64,000 nt of DNA, taken from NCBI GenBank assembly GCA_029262995.1, contig JAJCYH010000026.1, forward strand, positions 186,001 to 250,000, read 5' to 3'. A program made the position numbers and the translations under genes. This DNA comes from Saprospiraceae bacterium. Lineage in GTDB: Bacteria; Bacteroidota; Bacteroidia; Chitinophagales; Saprospiraceae. The notes beneath the pieces are model-generated. The model made no database searches, was not told where the DNA came from, and saw only the letters and a list, made by a program, of their open reading frames with translations. Each line of letters begins with the position of its first letter. Position 1 is the first letter of the stretch. Of the stretch, positions 10,372-21,395 are shown piece after piece.

Positions 10372-11700
10372 ATGACAGAATTTTTTAATAAAACAATATT
10401 TACAGTCTTTGGAGCAGGAATCTCCCTTTTTGAATGCATTCTGTTTGTTCTCTCGGTTGCTATTTTAATATATTTATATCGCTATGGCTTAAAATTCTTT
10501 ACGCCGCGAATAAAGTTGAATAGGCGAGTTTCTGAACAAAATAAAGCCAGGTTAAGAGTTATTTTGCTTTGGCTCCTATTTTCTACTATTGCTCTGATTA
10601 TTATTCTTTTGTTTAACATAGATTATGATCTAATTTCAAAAGACGAATATACCTTTTCGATTTCTCTGATTATAAAGGCACTTTTCTTCTGGCAGCTAGC
10701 ACAGTTAATTGACTGGGTTATCAACAACCTGTTTCTCGATTATTTTTATCCGCGAGAAGACAAGTCTCTTAAGTCAGGCCTGATAAATCCATTATTGGTA
10801 ATTCCTTCACCAAGAAAGACCGTTCAATACCTCTTTTTCCTGTTAGTGATCATCTATATTGTCAAAAACTTTGGTTTAGACTTTGGGTACGAAACTACTA
10901 TTCAAAAAAAAGATGTCGAATTCACTATATCAAAGGTTTTTGAAAGTGTTCTTGTTATAGTTATTGCACAATTGGTTGTCTGGGCTTTAACCCACCTCGT
11001 ATTATACAAGGTTTATGAAAGACGAGATATTGATGTAGGTTCACAATTTGCCATTAACCAACTCATTAAATATCTGATTTACACCTTTGCCATTTTAACG
11101 AGTTTGACTGTAATAGGTATTAACGCATCTTTATTGGTTGGTGGTGCTGCGGCTCTTTTAGTTGGCTTGGGTCTTGGGCTTCAACAAACCTTCAATGACT
11201 TTGTTTCAGGCATTGTACTCCTTTTTGAACGGTCCGTCGCTATAGGTGACGTTCTTGAGTTTGATGATACGATTGGTGAGGTACAAAAAATTGGTTTGCG
11301 TTCATCTATTGTTCATACTCGACAAAACGTTAGTATGGTTGTTCCAAATCATAAGTTTGTCAATGAAAATATAATAAACTGGACCCATTATGATGACAGT
11401 ATAAGGTTCACTGTTAATGTGGGGGTTGCCTACAGCTCAGATACTGAGCTCGTTTCACGACTTCTCCTCGAGTCTGTTAAGGACAACACAAGCGTCCTTC
11501 CAGCGCCAAAACCATTTGTTAGATTAAATGATTTTGGAAGTTCGTCTTTAGATTTTACACTTTATTACTATTCTAAGGATTATATGACAATAGAAGATGT
11601 AAAGAGTCGGATAAGGCTAAAAATTAATAAGTTATTTGTTGAAAATAATGTCTCCATCCCTTTCCCTCAACGTGTTGTAAGAGTTCTGAAGGACGACTAA
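10372..11700 (+). CDS. MscS-family mechanosensitive channel
   Basis: A 442-residue inner-membrane protein with about five hydrophobic segments before the MscS core. The pore-lining helix is glycine/alanine rich (GGAAALLVGLGLGLQQ, about 255-270) and is followed by the conserved NDFVSGIVLLFERSVAIGD segment and the beta domain (VPNHKFVNENIINW). The MscS family releases solutes after hypo-osmotic shock; the larger N terminus resembles YbdG/YnaI-type members. The gene overlaps the convergent hutH stop by 4 bp. Confidence 0.88.
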   Translation: MTEFFNKTIFTVFGAGISLFECILFVLSVAILIYLYRYGLKFFTPRIKLNRRVSEQNKARLRVILLWLLFSTIALIIILLFNIDYDLISKDEYTFSISLIIKALFFWQLAQLIDWVINNLFLDYFYPREDKSLKSGLINPLLVIPSPRKTVQYLFFLLVIIYIVKNFGLDFGYETTIQKKDVEFTISKVFESVLVIVIAQLVVWALTHLVLYKVYERRDIDVGSQFAINQLIKYLIYTFAILTSLTVIGINASLLVGGAAALLVGLGLGLQQTFNDFVSGIVLLFERSVAIGDVLEFDDTIGEVQKIGLRSSIVHTRQNVSMVVPNHKFVNENIINWTHYDDSIRFTVNVGVAYSSDTELVSRLLLESVKDNTSVLPAPKPFVRLNDFGSSSLDFTLYYYSKDYMTIEDVKSRIRLKINKLFVENNVSIPFPQRVVRVLKDD

Positions 11701-13187
11701 AATATTTTATCCTTTATAAAGGAGATGCTTTTGTCCATATCTACATTCATTAGCCGATCGCCTGAAAGAGTTTCGACTTCCTTTCTATATTCCTTTCGTA
11801 TCTTGGAAATTATGGGGCTGCTCTTATAATCCGTCCTCAAGTCTAAAGCTTGTGCAGCACACATCAATTCGATCCCAAGCACCTTGTAAACGTTATTGAT
11901 AACACGATGCGTTTTTGTCGCTGCATTAGCTGCCATGCTCACGTGATCTTCTTGGCCCTTACTAGAGCTTATGGAATCCACAGACGCGGGAGTACATAAC
12001 TGTTTATTTTGACTCACTATTGATGCTGAAGTATACTGTGGTATCATAAAGCCTGAATTTAATCCAGGAAATGGACTTAAATAATCTGGTAAGCCTCTTT
12101 CTCCATCAACCAATTTGAAGGTTCTTCTTTCAGAGATATTTGACAATTCAGAGACTGCTATAGAAAGGAAGTCTAAAATTAGAGCAAGTGGTTGAGCATG
12201 AAAGTTGCCGCCTGACAATATTTTATTGCTTTTATCAAAGACATTTGGGTTGTCGGTTACGGCATTTAACTCTCGTTCCACAATACTACTAACGTAGTTA
12301 ATCGTGTCCTTTGTCGCTCCATGAACCTGAGGCACACATCTGAATGAATATGGGTCCTGTACTGTATTAAATTTTTGCATTAACAATTCGCTGTCTTGGC
12401 AAATTTCTCTAATTTCCTTTGCTACTTCTATCTGACCTTCTTGATTTCTTACCTTATTTAGTTCATCATCAAAAGGGTCCATAGAACAAAGGAAGGCCTC
12501 TATAGACATTCCCGCTATCAGATTAGCCCACCTTATAAGCCTTTTAGCATGATGACATGCCCATACAGAATAAGCTAATGAAAACTGCGTGCCATTGATT
12601 AAGGCCAATCCTTCTTTGTAGGAAAGTGTCATGGCCTCCATCTTTAATGAATCCAACAACTCTTCCGATTGTAATCTTTGGTTTTCATACCAAACTTCTC
12701 CCATATTTAGTAAGGGAAGACTCATATGAGCGAGAGGGACCAAGTCTCCTGAAGCACCTAGTGATCCTTGTTCATAAATCAGAGGGATTATGTTCTTGTT
12801 GTAGAGTAAAATCAAGCGATCTATCAATTGTGTGCGTACACCACTACATGCCATTGCTAGGTTTTTGATCTTAAGCAATAAGATAAGCTTACAAATTTCC
12901 TGGGGAACTAAATCTCCTTGACCACAGGCATGAGAAACGATCAAGTTGTATTGTAGTTGTTCGATTTGAGCCTTTGAAATAACAACATCACATAAAGAAC
13001 CAAAACCTGTGTTTACGCCATAAATGTTCCTATCCTCATCTTCCAAACATTGCTTTAAAAAGTTTCTGTTTTCCTCAACGCTCTGTCTACATGAATCCGA
13101 AAGGGAAATTGAAAAATCCCCTTCAAAAAACTTACTCAGCTGTTCTAGGCCAATATAGTCAGAACTGATCTCAATTGAATGTGCCAT
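11697..13187 (-). CDS. hutH: histidine ammonia-lyase (MIO-type aromatic amino acid lyase)
   Basis: A 496-residue enzyme that deaminates histidine to urocanate. The autocatalytic MIO triad Ala145-Ser146-Gly147 is in GSLGASGDLVPLAH; the catalytic tyrosine is Tyr56 in IYGVNTGFGSL; and the SHACGQG segment (85-91) has the histidine seen in histidine and tyrosine lyases. SGGNFHAQPLALILDF and the GLNSGFMIPQYTSASIVSQNKQL region are also family-typical. No hutU, hutI or hutG is nearby, so a complete Hut pathway cannot be claimed; tyrosine lyase is the alternative. Confidence 0.85.
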   Translation of the reverse strand: MAHSIEISSDYIGLEQLSKFFEGDFSISLSDSCRQSVEENRNFLKQCLEDEDRNIYGVNTGFGSLCDVVISKAQIEQLQYNLIVSHACGQGDLVPQEICKLILLLKIKNLAMACSGVRTQLIDRLILLYNKNIIPLIYEQGSLGASGDLVPLAHMSLPLLNMGEVWYENQRLQSEELLDSLKMEAMTLSYKEGLALINGTQFSLAYSVWACHHAKRLIRWANLIAGMSIEAFLCSMDPFDDELNKVRNQEGQIEVAKEIREICQDSELLMQKFNTVQDPYSFRCVPQVHGATKDTINYVSSIVERELNAVTDNPNVFDKSNKILSGGNFHAQPLALILDFLSIAVSELSNISERRTFKLVDGERGLPDYLSPFPGLNSGFMIPQYTSASIVSQNKQLCTPASVDSISSSKGQEDHVSMAANAATKTHRVINNVYKVLGIELMCAAQALDLRTDYKSSPIISKIRKEYRKEVETLSGDRLMNVDMDKSISFIKDKIF

Positions 13188-13227
13188 AATTTGTTATTAA
13201 TTGCAGCACAAATTTATTCAAATCCCT

Positions 13228-15960
13228 TTAATCTTGTTCCTCTTCATTTTCTATATCATCAACAGCTCTTTGAACATCATCAGCAGCCTTTTTTATTTTG
13301 TTTGCTTTCTTTGCAGATTCCTTTTTTGTTAGCGATGGCTTTTCACTGGAATCGTTTGGTTTATCTGTAAAAGTAAACCCCTTAGGGTCTGTCCCTACAT
13401 GTATAGTATCCCCAGGACCGTAGCTTCCAGATAGTAGCATTTTGGATAATTCATTAATTATTTCTTTCTGTATCACCCTTTTCAATGGCCGCGCTCCAAA
13501 TTCTGGTTCATATCCTAGTTCTGCCAATAAATCCATTGCTGATTCAGAAAAATTCAAACTCATCTCCTGGGCTTCAAGGTTTTTTCTAAGCTTTTTCAGC
13601 AATAAATCAGCAATTTTCTTGATTTCTGACCTATTTAGTGGCAAAAACATAATTTGTTCATCAATTCTGTTTAAAAACTCTGGTCTCAACGTCTCTTTAA
13701 GGAAATCAAATACTTCCATTTTTGTTGTTTCAATTACATCTGCCCTATGCTCCTCTCCGACTGCATCAAGATCCTCAAAATTTTCTAGGATTGTCTGTGA
13801 TCCCATATTAGAGGTCATGATAATGATTGTATTCTTAAAATTGGCAACTCTTCCCTTATTGTCCGTAAGTCTTCCATCATCCAATACCTGTAGTAATATA
13901 TTAAATGTATCAGGATGTGCCTTTTCAATTTCATCTAGCAAAACAATACTGTATGGTCGTCTTCTCACCGCTTCCGTAAGCTGTCCTCCTTCATCATAAC
14001 CGACATAGCCAGGAGGGGCTCCTACTAGCCGTGAAACAGAATGCTTCTCCTGATACTCACTCATATCAATTCTTGTAATAGCCTTGTCATCATCAAATAG
14101 AACATCGGCCAAGGTTTTCGCCAATTCAGTCTTTCCAACACCAGTAGGGCCAAGAAAAATAAAGGAACCTATTGGTTTGTTCGGATCCGATAGTCCGGAT
14201 CTGCTTCTTCGAATAGCATCTGCCACGGCTGTGACAGCTTCCGTTTGCCCTATTAGTCGTTTGCTAATTTCACCCTCAAGTTTAAGCAATTTGTCTCTTT
14301 CACTTTGCATCATTCTAGACACGGGAATGCCCGTCCAACGAGCTACTACTTCTGCTATATCATTCGCTGTAACTTCCTCGGTAGTAAATCGTGAATCTTC
14401 TGCTATATTACTTAGTCTTTCTTCGGCCGCCTTTAACATGGCTTCCTTTTCTTTCAACTCTCCATATCTTATTCTGGCGACCCGTTCAAAGTCACTATCT
14501 CTTTCAGCTATTTCAGCTTCATGCTCCAATCCTTCAACTGTCTCTTTAATCAATTGAATCTGATCAACAATTTCCCTTTCATTTTGCCATCTAGCATTCA
14601 ATGACTCAAGTTTTTCCTTAGTATTTGCAATTTGTTCATTGATAAGCTTCAGCTTTTTCTTATCATTCTCTCTTTTAATCGCTTCTCTTTCAATTTCCAA
14701 TTGCCTCACTTTTCTATCCATCTCATCTATCTCCTCTGGAACAGAGTCTAATTCCAATCTCATTTTAGCTGCTGCCTCGTCGATCAAGTCGATCGCCTTA
14801 TCTGGAAGTTTTCTTTCCGTAATGTACCTATGTGAAAGTTCTGCCGCGGCAATTAATGCCTCATCCAGAATATCAATCTTGTGATACATTTCATATTTTT
14901 CTTGTATACCCCTAAGAATAGAGATTGTATCCTCCACGCTTGGTTCATCAATATATACGGTTTGAAAACGTCTTACCAGAGCTTTGTCATTTTCGAAATA
15001 CTTCTGATATTCATCTAAGGTGGTTGCTCCAATTGTTCTAAGCTCTCCACGGGCTAATGCAGGTTTTAAAATATTCGCAGCATCCATTGCACCGTTGCCT
15101 CCACCTGCTCCAATAAGTGTATGAATTTCATCAATAAACAATATAACCTCTCCATCCGAAGCGTTCACTTCCTTTATTACAGCTTTTAGCCTTTCTTCAA
15201 ACTCTCCCTTAAATTTTGCACCAGCAATTAAGGACGCTACATCCAAGGAGTAAATACGTTTTGACTTTAAGTTCTCCGGAATATCCTGTTTTACGATTCT
15301 CCATGCAATCCCTTCAACTATTGCTGTTTTACCGACACCTGCATCACCTACTAGAATAGGGTTGTTTTTTTTCCTCCTTGAAAGTATATGAAGCATTCTT
15401 CGTATTTCTTCATCTCTTCCAATGATTGGGTCCAATTTACCAGACTCAGCCCTTTCGTTCAAATTAATTGCGAACTTCTTCAAAGCATTATACTCTCCAT
15501 CTGAGTGTTGGGTATTAATGTTTCTGCCTTTGCGCAATTCAGATATGGCCTTCTTTAACCCATCTTCCGTGGCACCGTGATCTTTAAGAATTTGGGCGGT
15601 TTTATCCTTTCCTTTAAGTATTCCCAAAAAGATCAACTCAAGCGATATAAATTCATCGTTAAAAGACTTAAGTAAGTCTTTGGCTCTTTTTAAAGCAGCA
15701 TTGGAATCATTGGTTAAAAACTGCTTTTCAGTACCTTCTACTTTCGGGTATTTTGAAATTTGTTCATCAAGGCTTTTAACCAATGCAGGAATACTTAATT
15801 CCATTTTCTGTCCTAAAAAAGAAAACACCTGTTCATCAACCTCAATTAGCCCTTTCATTAAATGAGAGGTATCTACCTGTTGTTGATCTAAGTTCCTTGC
15901 AATTTCTTGACCTTTGATAATGGCCTCTTGTGCCTTTATTGTAAAGTTGTCGTATGTCAT
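13228..15960 (-). CDS. clpB: ATP-dependent disaggregase ClpB
   Basis: A 910-residue Hsp100 chaperone that pulls proteins out of aggregates with DnaK. The Clp-N domain is residues 1-145; AAA1 has Walker A GDAGVGKT at 205-212; a coiled-coil middle domain (about 410-530) marks it as ClpB rather than ClpC; AAA2 has GPTGVGKTELAKTL. It is about 45 residues longer than the common 860-870 because of a Lys/Ala/Glu-rich tail (TKKESAKKANKIKKAADD). Upstream (16016-16026) is a motif shared with grpE, which fits common stress control. Confidence 0.96.
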   Translation of the reverse strand: MTYDNFTIKAQEAIIKGQEIARNLDQQQVDTSHLMKGLIEVDEQVFSFLGQKMELSIPALVKSLDEQISKYPKVEGTEKQFLTNDSNAALKRAKDLLKSFNDEFISLELIFLGILKGKDKTAQILKDHGATEDGLKKAISELRKGRNINTQHSDGEYNALKKFAINLNERAESGKLDPIIGRDEEIRRMLHILSRRKKNNPILVGDAGVGKTAIVEGIAWRIVKQDIPENLKSKRIYSLDVASLIAGAKFKGEFEERLKAVIKEVNASDGEVILFIDEIHTLIGAGGGNGAMDAANILKPALARGELRTIGATTLDEYQKYFENDKALVRRFQTVYIDEPSVEDTISILRGIQEKYEMYHKIDILDEALIAAAELSHRYITERKLPDKAIDLIDEAAAKMRLELDSVPEEIDEMDRKVRQLEIEREAIKRENDKKKLKLINEQIANTKEKLESLNARWQNEREIVDQIQLIKETVEGLEHEAEIAERDSDFERVARIRYGELKEKEAMLKAAEERLSNIAEDSRFTTEEVTANDIAEVVARWTGIPVSRMMQSERDKLLKLEGEISKRLIGQTEAVTAVADAIRRSRSGLSDPNKPIGSFIFLGPTGVGKTELAKTLADVLFDDDKAITRIDMSEYQEKHSVSRLVGAPPGYVGYDEGGQLTEAVRRRPYSIVLLDEIEKAHPDTFNILLQVLDDGRLTDNKGRVANFKNTIIIMTSNMGSQTILENFEDLDAVGEEHRADVIETTKMEVFDFLKETLRPEFLNRIDEQIMFLPLNRSEIKKIADLLLKKLRKNLEAQEMSLNFSESAMDLLAELGYEPEFGARPLKRVIQKEIINELSKMLLSGSYGPGDTIHVGTDPKGFTFTDKPNDSSEKPSLTKKESAKKANKIKKAADDVQRAVDDIENEEEQD

Positions 15961-16015
15961 ACTAATTGTTTATTCCTTTCTTATAAATCAAATCACAATC
16001 CAATTTAAAATTTAG

Positions 16016-16026
16016 GACAGATTGTC
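16016..16026 (-). promoter_or_regulatory. GACAATCTGTC motif upstream of clpB
   Basis: Read on the minus strand, GACAATCTGTC lies 56-66 bp before the clpB start. The same element with one change (GACAATTTGTC) lies 41-51 bp before grpE. Nearby in the same gap are further TGTC/GACA copies (CTCTGTCATTCTGTCG, 16043-16058). I infer a shared stress-response operator or promoter element; the binding factor is unknown. Confidence 0.4.
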
Positions 16027-16099
16027 GCCACAAAACCAATCGCTCTGTCATTCTGTCGCATCCTTCGTGTGTGCTCTGTCAATCAGGCACGCTTTACAA

Positions 16100-17494
16100 C
16101 TAATATCTAGATCGAGCGAGGTCCATTTTTAATAGCATGGCTCCCATTATCGAAAACGCCAACAAAGAAGAGCCTCCTTTACTAATCAAAGGAAGTGGAA
16201 TTCCAATAACAGGCATAATACCTACGGTCATACCAATATTAATAAAGAAATGTAAAAAAAGTAGCCCTGCAAAACTATAGGCGAAATACCTTATAAATGG
16301 AAAACTTGCTCTTTCTGCAATGATACTAACCCTGATAAGCATGACTGTGAAAAGAATTATCAAACTTATAGATCCGATAAAGCCTTGTTCTTCTCCTAAT
16401 ATACTGAAAACAAAGTCTGTGTTTTGTTCTGGAACATAATTCAGCTTTGTCATTGTACCGTTTAAAAAGCCTTTCCCACTAAAACCTCCAGATCCAATTG
16501 CGGTTTTAGATTGAATGATATTATACAGCTCACCTTTAGGATCACTAAGATGTGGTTTAAGCCAAACATTTATTCTTGCTTGCTGGTGTGGTTTAAGAAT
16601 ATTGTTAAACGCCCATTGGGTTCCATAAGACAGACCAATAGATCCGACAATCAAACCAGAAAATAAAATTAGTTCTCTGTATTTTCCAAGTTTGAATAGC
16701 TGGTAAAAATAATATCCTCCAGAAAGAATCAATACCAGCAACAACAATCCATAGTTGATAAAGTGGTAGCTTGAAATAGAAAATAGACTAAGCAAAATTA
16801 CAATACCAAAAGATACTTTTTTGCTTTTGATATTGAACCCGAGAAAGAAGTATGACGCTATGAATATAATTAGAATCATCACATTAGGATTCCATATTAA
16901 GGAGCCTATGAATATAAATCCTAGGGATAATGCTACAATATATAAAGAGGCATTAAGCCCCGCTCGAAACAGAGGAATTACAAAAGCAAGAAAGATCATT
17001 GCCGTTCCCGCATCAGGCTGAATAAAAATCAAAAAAGAAGGTACGGCAAAAAGTCCAATCCCAATCAATATGTTTTTGTTTATCTCCAAACTAAGATTTG
17101 GTTTGGACAAAAAAGCAGATAAAGCTAATGCTGTTCCAATTTTTGCAAACTCGGATGGTTGAATAGAAAATCCCATAATGGAAAACCATGAGCTAGCACC
17201 TTTAATTTCCCTACCAAAAATTAAAACCGCTATCAGTAATAATAAACAAATGAAATAAATCGGATAAGACAAGGAATTCCAAATTCTCCAATCAATGGCT
17301 AGAACAGCCAAAAAGGTTAAACTGGCCACACCTAACCATATTGTTTGTCGTCCAATTGATGAGTTGAAGTCAAACCAAAAGCCTGGTCCTTGATAACTAC
17401 TGGCATATAACATAAGCCAGCCAATAAGTACAATGCTAAGAAATACACTTAAAAAAATCCAATCAATTGATACTGCGGATTTTCTTTTAACCAT
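16100..17494 (-). CDS. rodA: rod shape-determining SEDS peptidoglycan polymerase RodA
   Basis: A 464-residue protein with about ten membrane helices that polymerises lipid II into glycan strands with a class B penicillin-binding protein during elongation. Family signatures visible: SWFSIMGFSIQPSEFAKIG (about 105-123), FIQPDAGTAMIF, EQNTDFVFSILGEEQGF and the C-terminal IGIPLPLISKGGSS. These separate RodA/FtsW from other permeases; RodA is preferred over FtsW because of its position, not from a decisive residue. Its ATG overlaps the stop of the SPOR gene (TAATG). Confidence 0.88.
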   Translation of the reverse strand: MVKRKSAVSIDWIFLSVFLSIVLIGWLMLYASSYQGPGFWFDFNSSIGRQTIWLGVASLTFLAVLAIDWRIWNSLSYPIYFICLLLLIAVLIFGREIKGASSWFSIMGFSIQPSEFAKIGTALALSAFLSKPNLSLEINKNILIGIGLFAVPSFLIFIQPDAGTAMIFLAFVIPLFRAGLNASLYIVALSLGFIFIGSLIWNPNVMILIIFIASYFFLGFNIKSKKVSFGIVILLSLFSISSYHFINYGLLLLVLILSGGYYFYQLFKLGKYRELILFSGLIVGSIGLSYGTQWAFNNILKPHQQARINVWLKPHLSDPKGELYNIIQSKTAIGSGGFSGKGFLNGTMTKLNYVPEQNTDFVFSILGEEQGFIGSISLIILFTVMLIRVSIIAERASFPFIRYFAYSFAGLLFLHFFINIGMTVGIMPVIGIPLPLISKGGSSLLAFSIMGAMLLKMDLARSRY

Positions 17495-17913
17495 TATTCA
17501 AAAATGATTTCTTTTTTATCAATATCATCCTGAACAGGGATAGCAGACGGAAAGTCCTTTTTAATTTTCAGAAGAAATGCTTCTAGGTCCGACTTTTTCT
17601 CATAAGCTCCCGTTCTTACCTGATAGTATGGAGGATTGTGAGACCATTCGTATTTATTATTTGGGTATAATTTTCTAAAATCTACTAGTGCCCTATCCAT
17701 TGAGCTTCTGTCATTCGTTGTAATAATCTGAATTCTCCAAGCACGGACCATTGGCGTATCACTGTTGTTTTGTATATATCGATTCATCAACTCCTGAATC
17801 TCTGGCTCTTCTTTTATGGTTACCTGTCCATATGAAAATCCAGAAAATATCATGATTAATGATAAAAGAAATAGTCCTTTAAACAGTATTGAATTCAAGC
17901 TGCTAGCTGCCAT
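17494..17913 (-). CDS. secreted SPOR-domain protein
   Basis: A 139-residue protein from the ATG at 17913 ([15 protein letters not shown]..., a signal peptide ending near FSYGQ). The open frame continues 15 codons upstream into secA, but the hydrophobic signal fits the later start. The C-terminal 75 residues form a SPOR domain ([19 protein letters not shown] ... [18 protein letters not shown]), which binds denuded peptidoglycan glycan strands. It overlaps secA by 11 bp and rodA by 1 bp, so the three genes are translationally close; a role in cell-wall growth with RodA is plausible. Confidence 0.75.
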   Translation of the reverse strand: MAASSLNSILFKGLFLLSLIMIFSGFSYGQVTIKEEPEIQELMNRYIQNNSDTPMVRAWRIQIITTNDRSSMDRALVDFRKLYPNNKYEWSHNPPYYQVRTGAYEKKSDLEAFLLKIKKDFPSAIPVQDDIDKKEIIFE

Positions 17914-20900
17914 GACATTGTTTATATTTTTTCCCACTACCACACGGGCAAGGGTCATTTCGTTTAACCTTCTTTTCTACCCTTTTAAATGTTTCTGGTT
18001 TCGCCTGATCCACCCTACCAGCTCTTGCAGCAGCTACTTTCCGTGCTTCTTCTGCCTTATTCGTCCTTACCCTTCTGAAGTCTGTTTTATTCGTCTTTGC
18101 TTCTTGAACATCCTCTGGGCTACCAATCATTAACTTACCTCCCATTAAATACGAAATTACATCGTAATTTATTCTATAAACCAATTGTTCAAATGCGGAG
18201 TAGGCTTCCATCTTATATATCACCAATGGATCCTTTTGCTCGAATGAAGCCGACTGAACGGAGTCCTTAAGTTCATCCATTGATCTAAGGTGTTCTTTCC
18301 AGTTTTCATCAATTAATGCAAGCGTTACAGCTTTTTCAATGTCCTTCATAATTGAACTGCCATCTGAGTCGACTGCCTTTTTGAGGTCTGCCGCTATTGG
18401 TAAAGGGTTCTCTCTTGAAGCAGTAACATAGGGCACTGCAATTCTTTTATATCTATGTCCTTCTCTTTCAAAGACATTCTTGATTAAAGGCAACAATAGT
18501 TCCTTAACCTTTTCAGTCTTTTTCTTATAGGACTCTAATACTTGATTCTGAAACATCTCGACTAGATCAATAACGTTTCCTTCCTTGAAACTAACTTCAT
18601 CAATTACCGGTTCAATGGAAAGAACTCTTAAACTTTCGTTTTTGAAAGACTTATAAGTACCAACTGCCTTATGATCATCTACCAGGCTTTCGGTTAGTGA
18701 CATAATCATATTATACAGATCAACAGATAAACGTTCTCCTGAAAGAGCATTATTTCTCTTGTTATAAATTGCAGACCTCTGTATATTCATTACATCATCA
18801 TATTCCAAAAGTCGTTTTCGTATTCCGAAGTTGTTTTCCTCAACCTTCTTTTGTGCTCTTTCTATCGACTTGGTAATCATTGAATGTTGAATAACTTCAC
18901 CTTCTTGATGACCCATCTTGTCCATAATTTTAACAATCCGGTCAGAGTTAAACAACCTCATCAGTTTATCTTCCAATGAGACATAAAACTGAGAAGATCC
19001 TGGATCACCCTGTCGCCCTGCACGGCCCCTTAACTGTCTGTCCACTCTTCGTGAATCATGCCTCTCTGTTGCGACAATCGCTAGACCACCTGCTTCCTTT
19101 ACTTCTTCTAATAACTTAATATCAGTACCCCTACCTGCCATGTTGGTAGCAATAGTAACATGCGATGGCTTTCCTGCCATTGCTACTATTTCTGCCTCTC
19201 TTTGATGTTGTTTTGCGTTTAGTACGTTATGACTAATGCCCTTTAACTTCAACATACGGGATAGCTTTTCAGATATATCCACTGTTGTCGTTCCGACAAG
19301 CACTGGTCTTCCTGCGTCAGTTAGGTTTATTATCTCCTCCGTAGCAGCATTAAATTTCTCTCGTTCTGTTTTGAAAACCAAATCTTCTCGGTCATCTCTT
19401 ACAATGGGTTTATTTGTTGGAATGACAATAACGTCCAATTTATATATCTCCCAAAATTCGCTGGCTTCTGTCTCCGCTGTTCCTGTCATTCCACAAAGCT
19501 TGTGAAACATCCTAAAGTAGTTCTGCAAAGTAATCGTAGCGTAGGTTTGTGTAATATCACCAACTTTTACATTTTCTTTTGCTTCTAGTGCTTGGTGCAG
19601 TCCATCTGAGTATCTTCGACCCTCCATCATCCTTCCGGTCTGCTCATCAACAATTTTGACTTGGCCGTCAACAACAACATATTCTTCTTCCTTGTCAAAA
19701 AGAGTATATGCCTTTAGAAGCTGGCTTACCGCATGAAGCCTTCTAGACTTAATTGAGTAATCTTGGATAAGATTTGCTTTTTCTTCTGAAACATCAACAT
19801 CCTCTGACTTTGCTCCTGCTTCCAGTTGTTGCATCTCGCTGGCAATATCCGGCATAATAAAAAACTTCAGATCATTTTCTCCTTTTGACAAGTATTCCGT
19901 TCCATGCTCTGTCAACTCTACGTTTCTGTTTTTTTCATCAATCGTAAAAAGTAAAGGTTCATCTACGATATGCATGTTTTTACTCTGCTCCTGCATGTAG
20001 TGGTTTTCTGCTTTTTGCAAAACAGCTTTAACGCCATCCAGACTTAAAAATTTAATCAATGGCCTGTATTTTGGCAAAGATCGATAAGCTCTTAATAATG
20101 CCATTCCACTATCTCCTTCTTCAAAACCGGTGTTTCCTTCAGCAAAAAGCTTTTTTGCCGTAGCTAGATATTCCGTAGCCAGCTTTCTCTGTTGAGAAAT
20201 TAGTCTTTCAACCTTCGGTTTAAGCGTTTGATACTCTTGTTCTTCTGAACCTTCAGTAACTGGACCAGAAATAATTAGAGGTGTTCTTGCATCATCAATC
20301 AATACAGAGTCAACCTCATCTATCATAGCAAAATGATGCTTTGCCTGTACTCTTTCCTCTTGAGACCTAACCATATTATCCCGTAGGTAGTCAAATCCAA
20401 ATTCATTGTTTGTGCCATAAGTAATGTCACATCGATAGGCCGCTGACCTTTGCTGTGAATGTGGTTGATATTTATCGATGCAATCTACCGTAAGAAATAA
20501 AAACTCAAATATTGGTCCTACCCATTCGCAGTCACGTCGCGCCAAATAGTCATTAACTGTAATTACATGTACGCCTTGACCAGAAAGTCCATTCAAATAA
20601 GCCGGTAGGGTTGCCACCAAGGTTTTACCTTCACCCGTCTGCATCTCCGCGATAGTTCCAGAGTGTAATACATAACCACCAATCAGCTGAACATCATAGT
20701 GAACCATATTCCAGGTAATTTCTCCCCCTGCTGCTACCCAATTGTTCTTCCAAATAGCCTTTTCTCCTTGAATACTCACATATTCGTTAGTTGCTGCTAG
20801 ATCCTTATCGTGTTGTGTTGCCGTTACTTCAATTTCCGAATTATTAGAAAACCGATTAGCTGTCTCTTTTACTACAGCAAAAGCCTCCGGAAGCATTTCT

Positions 20901-21208
20901 AACAAAATCTCTTCTAGTTTCTCATCTCTGTATTCTTTGAGGTCATCTATTTCTTTATAAATCTCTTCTTTTAAAGCAAGCTTTTCCTCGCTTATTGAAT
21001 GCTCTTCTACACGCTTAATATTTTCATCTATCTCTGATAAATATTCTGCAATCCTTGCTCTGAATTCGATAGATTTATTTCTTAATTCATCGTTAGTCAA
21101 GCTTTGATATTCGTCAAAAAACTCATTGGTTTTATCAACATAAGGCTGTATAGCTCTTACGTCTTTGTCATATTTTGTACCAAAAACCTTCTTTAAATAT
21201 TTTAACAT
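17903..21208 (-). CDS. secA: preprotein translocase ATPase SecA
   Basis: An 1101-residue motor that drives unfolded proteins through SecYEG. Walker A TGEGKT is at 191-196; the DEAD-like [20 protein letters not shown] follows; helicase motifs [12 protein letters not shown] and [20 protein letters not shown] are in the second nucleotide-binding fold; the C-terminal zinc site is Cys1087, Cys1089, Cys1098, His1099 ([13 protein letters not shown]). The extra length over E. coli (901) includes a charged insertion at about 65-100, which I believe is normal for Bacteroidota. First gene of the secA-SPOR-rodA unit. Confidence 0.97.
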   Translation of the reverse strand: MLKYLKKVFGTKYDKDVRAIQPYVDKTNEFFDEYQSLTNDELRNKSIEFRARIAEYLSEIDENIKRVEEHSISEEKLALKEEIYKEIDDLKEYRDEKLEEILLEMLPEAFAVVKETANRFSNNSEIEVTATQHDKDLAATNEYVSIQGEKAIWKNNWVAAGGEITWNMVHYDVQLIGGYVLHSGTIAEMQTGEGKTLVATLPAYLNGLSGQGVHVITVNDYLARRDCEWVGPIFEFLFLTVDCIDKYQPHSQQRSAAYRCDITYGTNNEFGFDYLRDNMVRSQEERVQAKHHFAMIDEVDSVLIDDARTPLIISGPVTEGSEEQEYQTLKPKVERLISQQRKLATEYLATAKKLFAEGNTGFEEGDSGMALLRAYRSLPKYRPLIKFLSLDGVKAVLQKAENHYMQEQSKNMHIVDEPLLFTIDEKNRNVELTEHGTEYLSKGENDLKFFIMPDIASEMQQLEAGAKSEDVDVSEEKANLIQDYSIKSRRLHAVSQLLKAYTLFDKEEEYVVVDGQVKIVDEQTGRMMEGRRYSDGLHQALEAKENVKVGDITQTYATITLQNYFRMFHKLCGMTGTAETEASEFWEIYKLDVIVIPTNKPIVRDDREDLVFKTEREKFNAATEEIINLTDAGRPVLVGTTTVDISEKLSRMLKLKGISHNVLNAKQHQREAEIVAMAGKPSHVTIATNMAGRGTDIKLLEEVKEAGGLAIVATERHDSRRVDRQLRGRAGRQGDPGSSQFYVSLEDKLMRLFNSDRIVKIMDKMGHQEGEVIQHSMITKSIERAQKKVEENNFGIRKRLLEYDDVMNIQRSAIYNKRNNALSGERLSVDLYNMIMSLTESLVDDHKAVGTYKSFKNESLRVLSIEPVIDEVSFKEGNVIDLVEMFQNQVLESYKKKTEKVKELLLPLIKNVFEREGHRYKRIAVPYVTASRENPLPIAADLKKAVDSDGSSIMKDIEKAVTLALIDENWKEHLRSMDELKDSVQSASFEQKDPLVIYKMEAYSAFEQLVYRINYDVISYLMGGKLMIGSPEDVQEAKTNKTDFRRVRTNKAEEARKVAAARAGRVDQAKPETFKRVEKKVKRNDPCPCGSGKKYKQCHGS

Positions 21209-21337
21209 AATTCTTTACTTATATAGGAATCGCGAAGATAATGATTCATTTTACCATTTGCCCGCTTTGGAATAATTTGATAGATAAATGAACTATATCT
21301 AACGGCAGATATTGTACCAACCATAGAATTGTGCCAT

Positions 21338-21372
21338 TTTGTCAAAAACCAAGTGGATTTTTATAGCTTTGC
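21338..21372 (+). promoter_or_regulatory. Bacteroidota-type promoter of the aldehyde dehydrogenase operon
   Basis: TTTG (21338-21341) followed after 22 bp by TAGCTTTG (21364-21371) matches the Bacteroidota sigma pattern TTG-N17-23-TAnnTTTG. The ATG lies 24 bp after the -7 element. This placement also shows that the longer open frame starting at 21339 is not coding at its 5' end. Confidence 0.65.
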
Positions 21373-21395
21373 AGCAAAATAAACTAGCATATATT

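Noticed and set aside
11940-11945. CACGTG in hutH as a further parS site
   Set aside because: The flanks (ATGCT and ATCTT) do not fit TGTTN...AAACA.
13442-14557. Long plus-strand open frames (185 and 157 codons) inside clpB
   Set aside because: They are antisense shadows of the strongly conserved ClpB frame, serine-rich and without family similarity.
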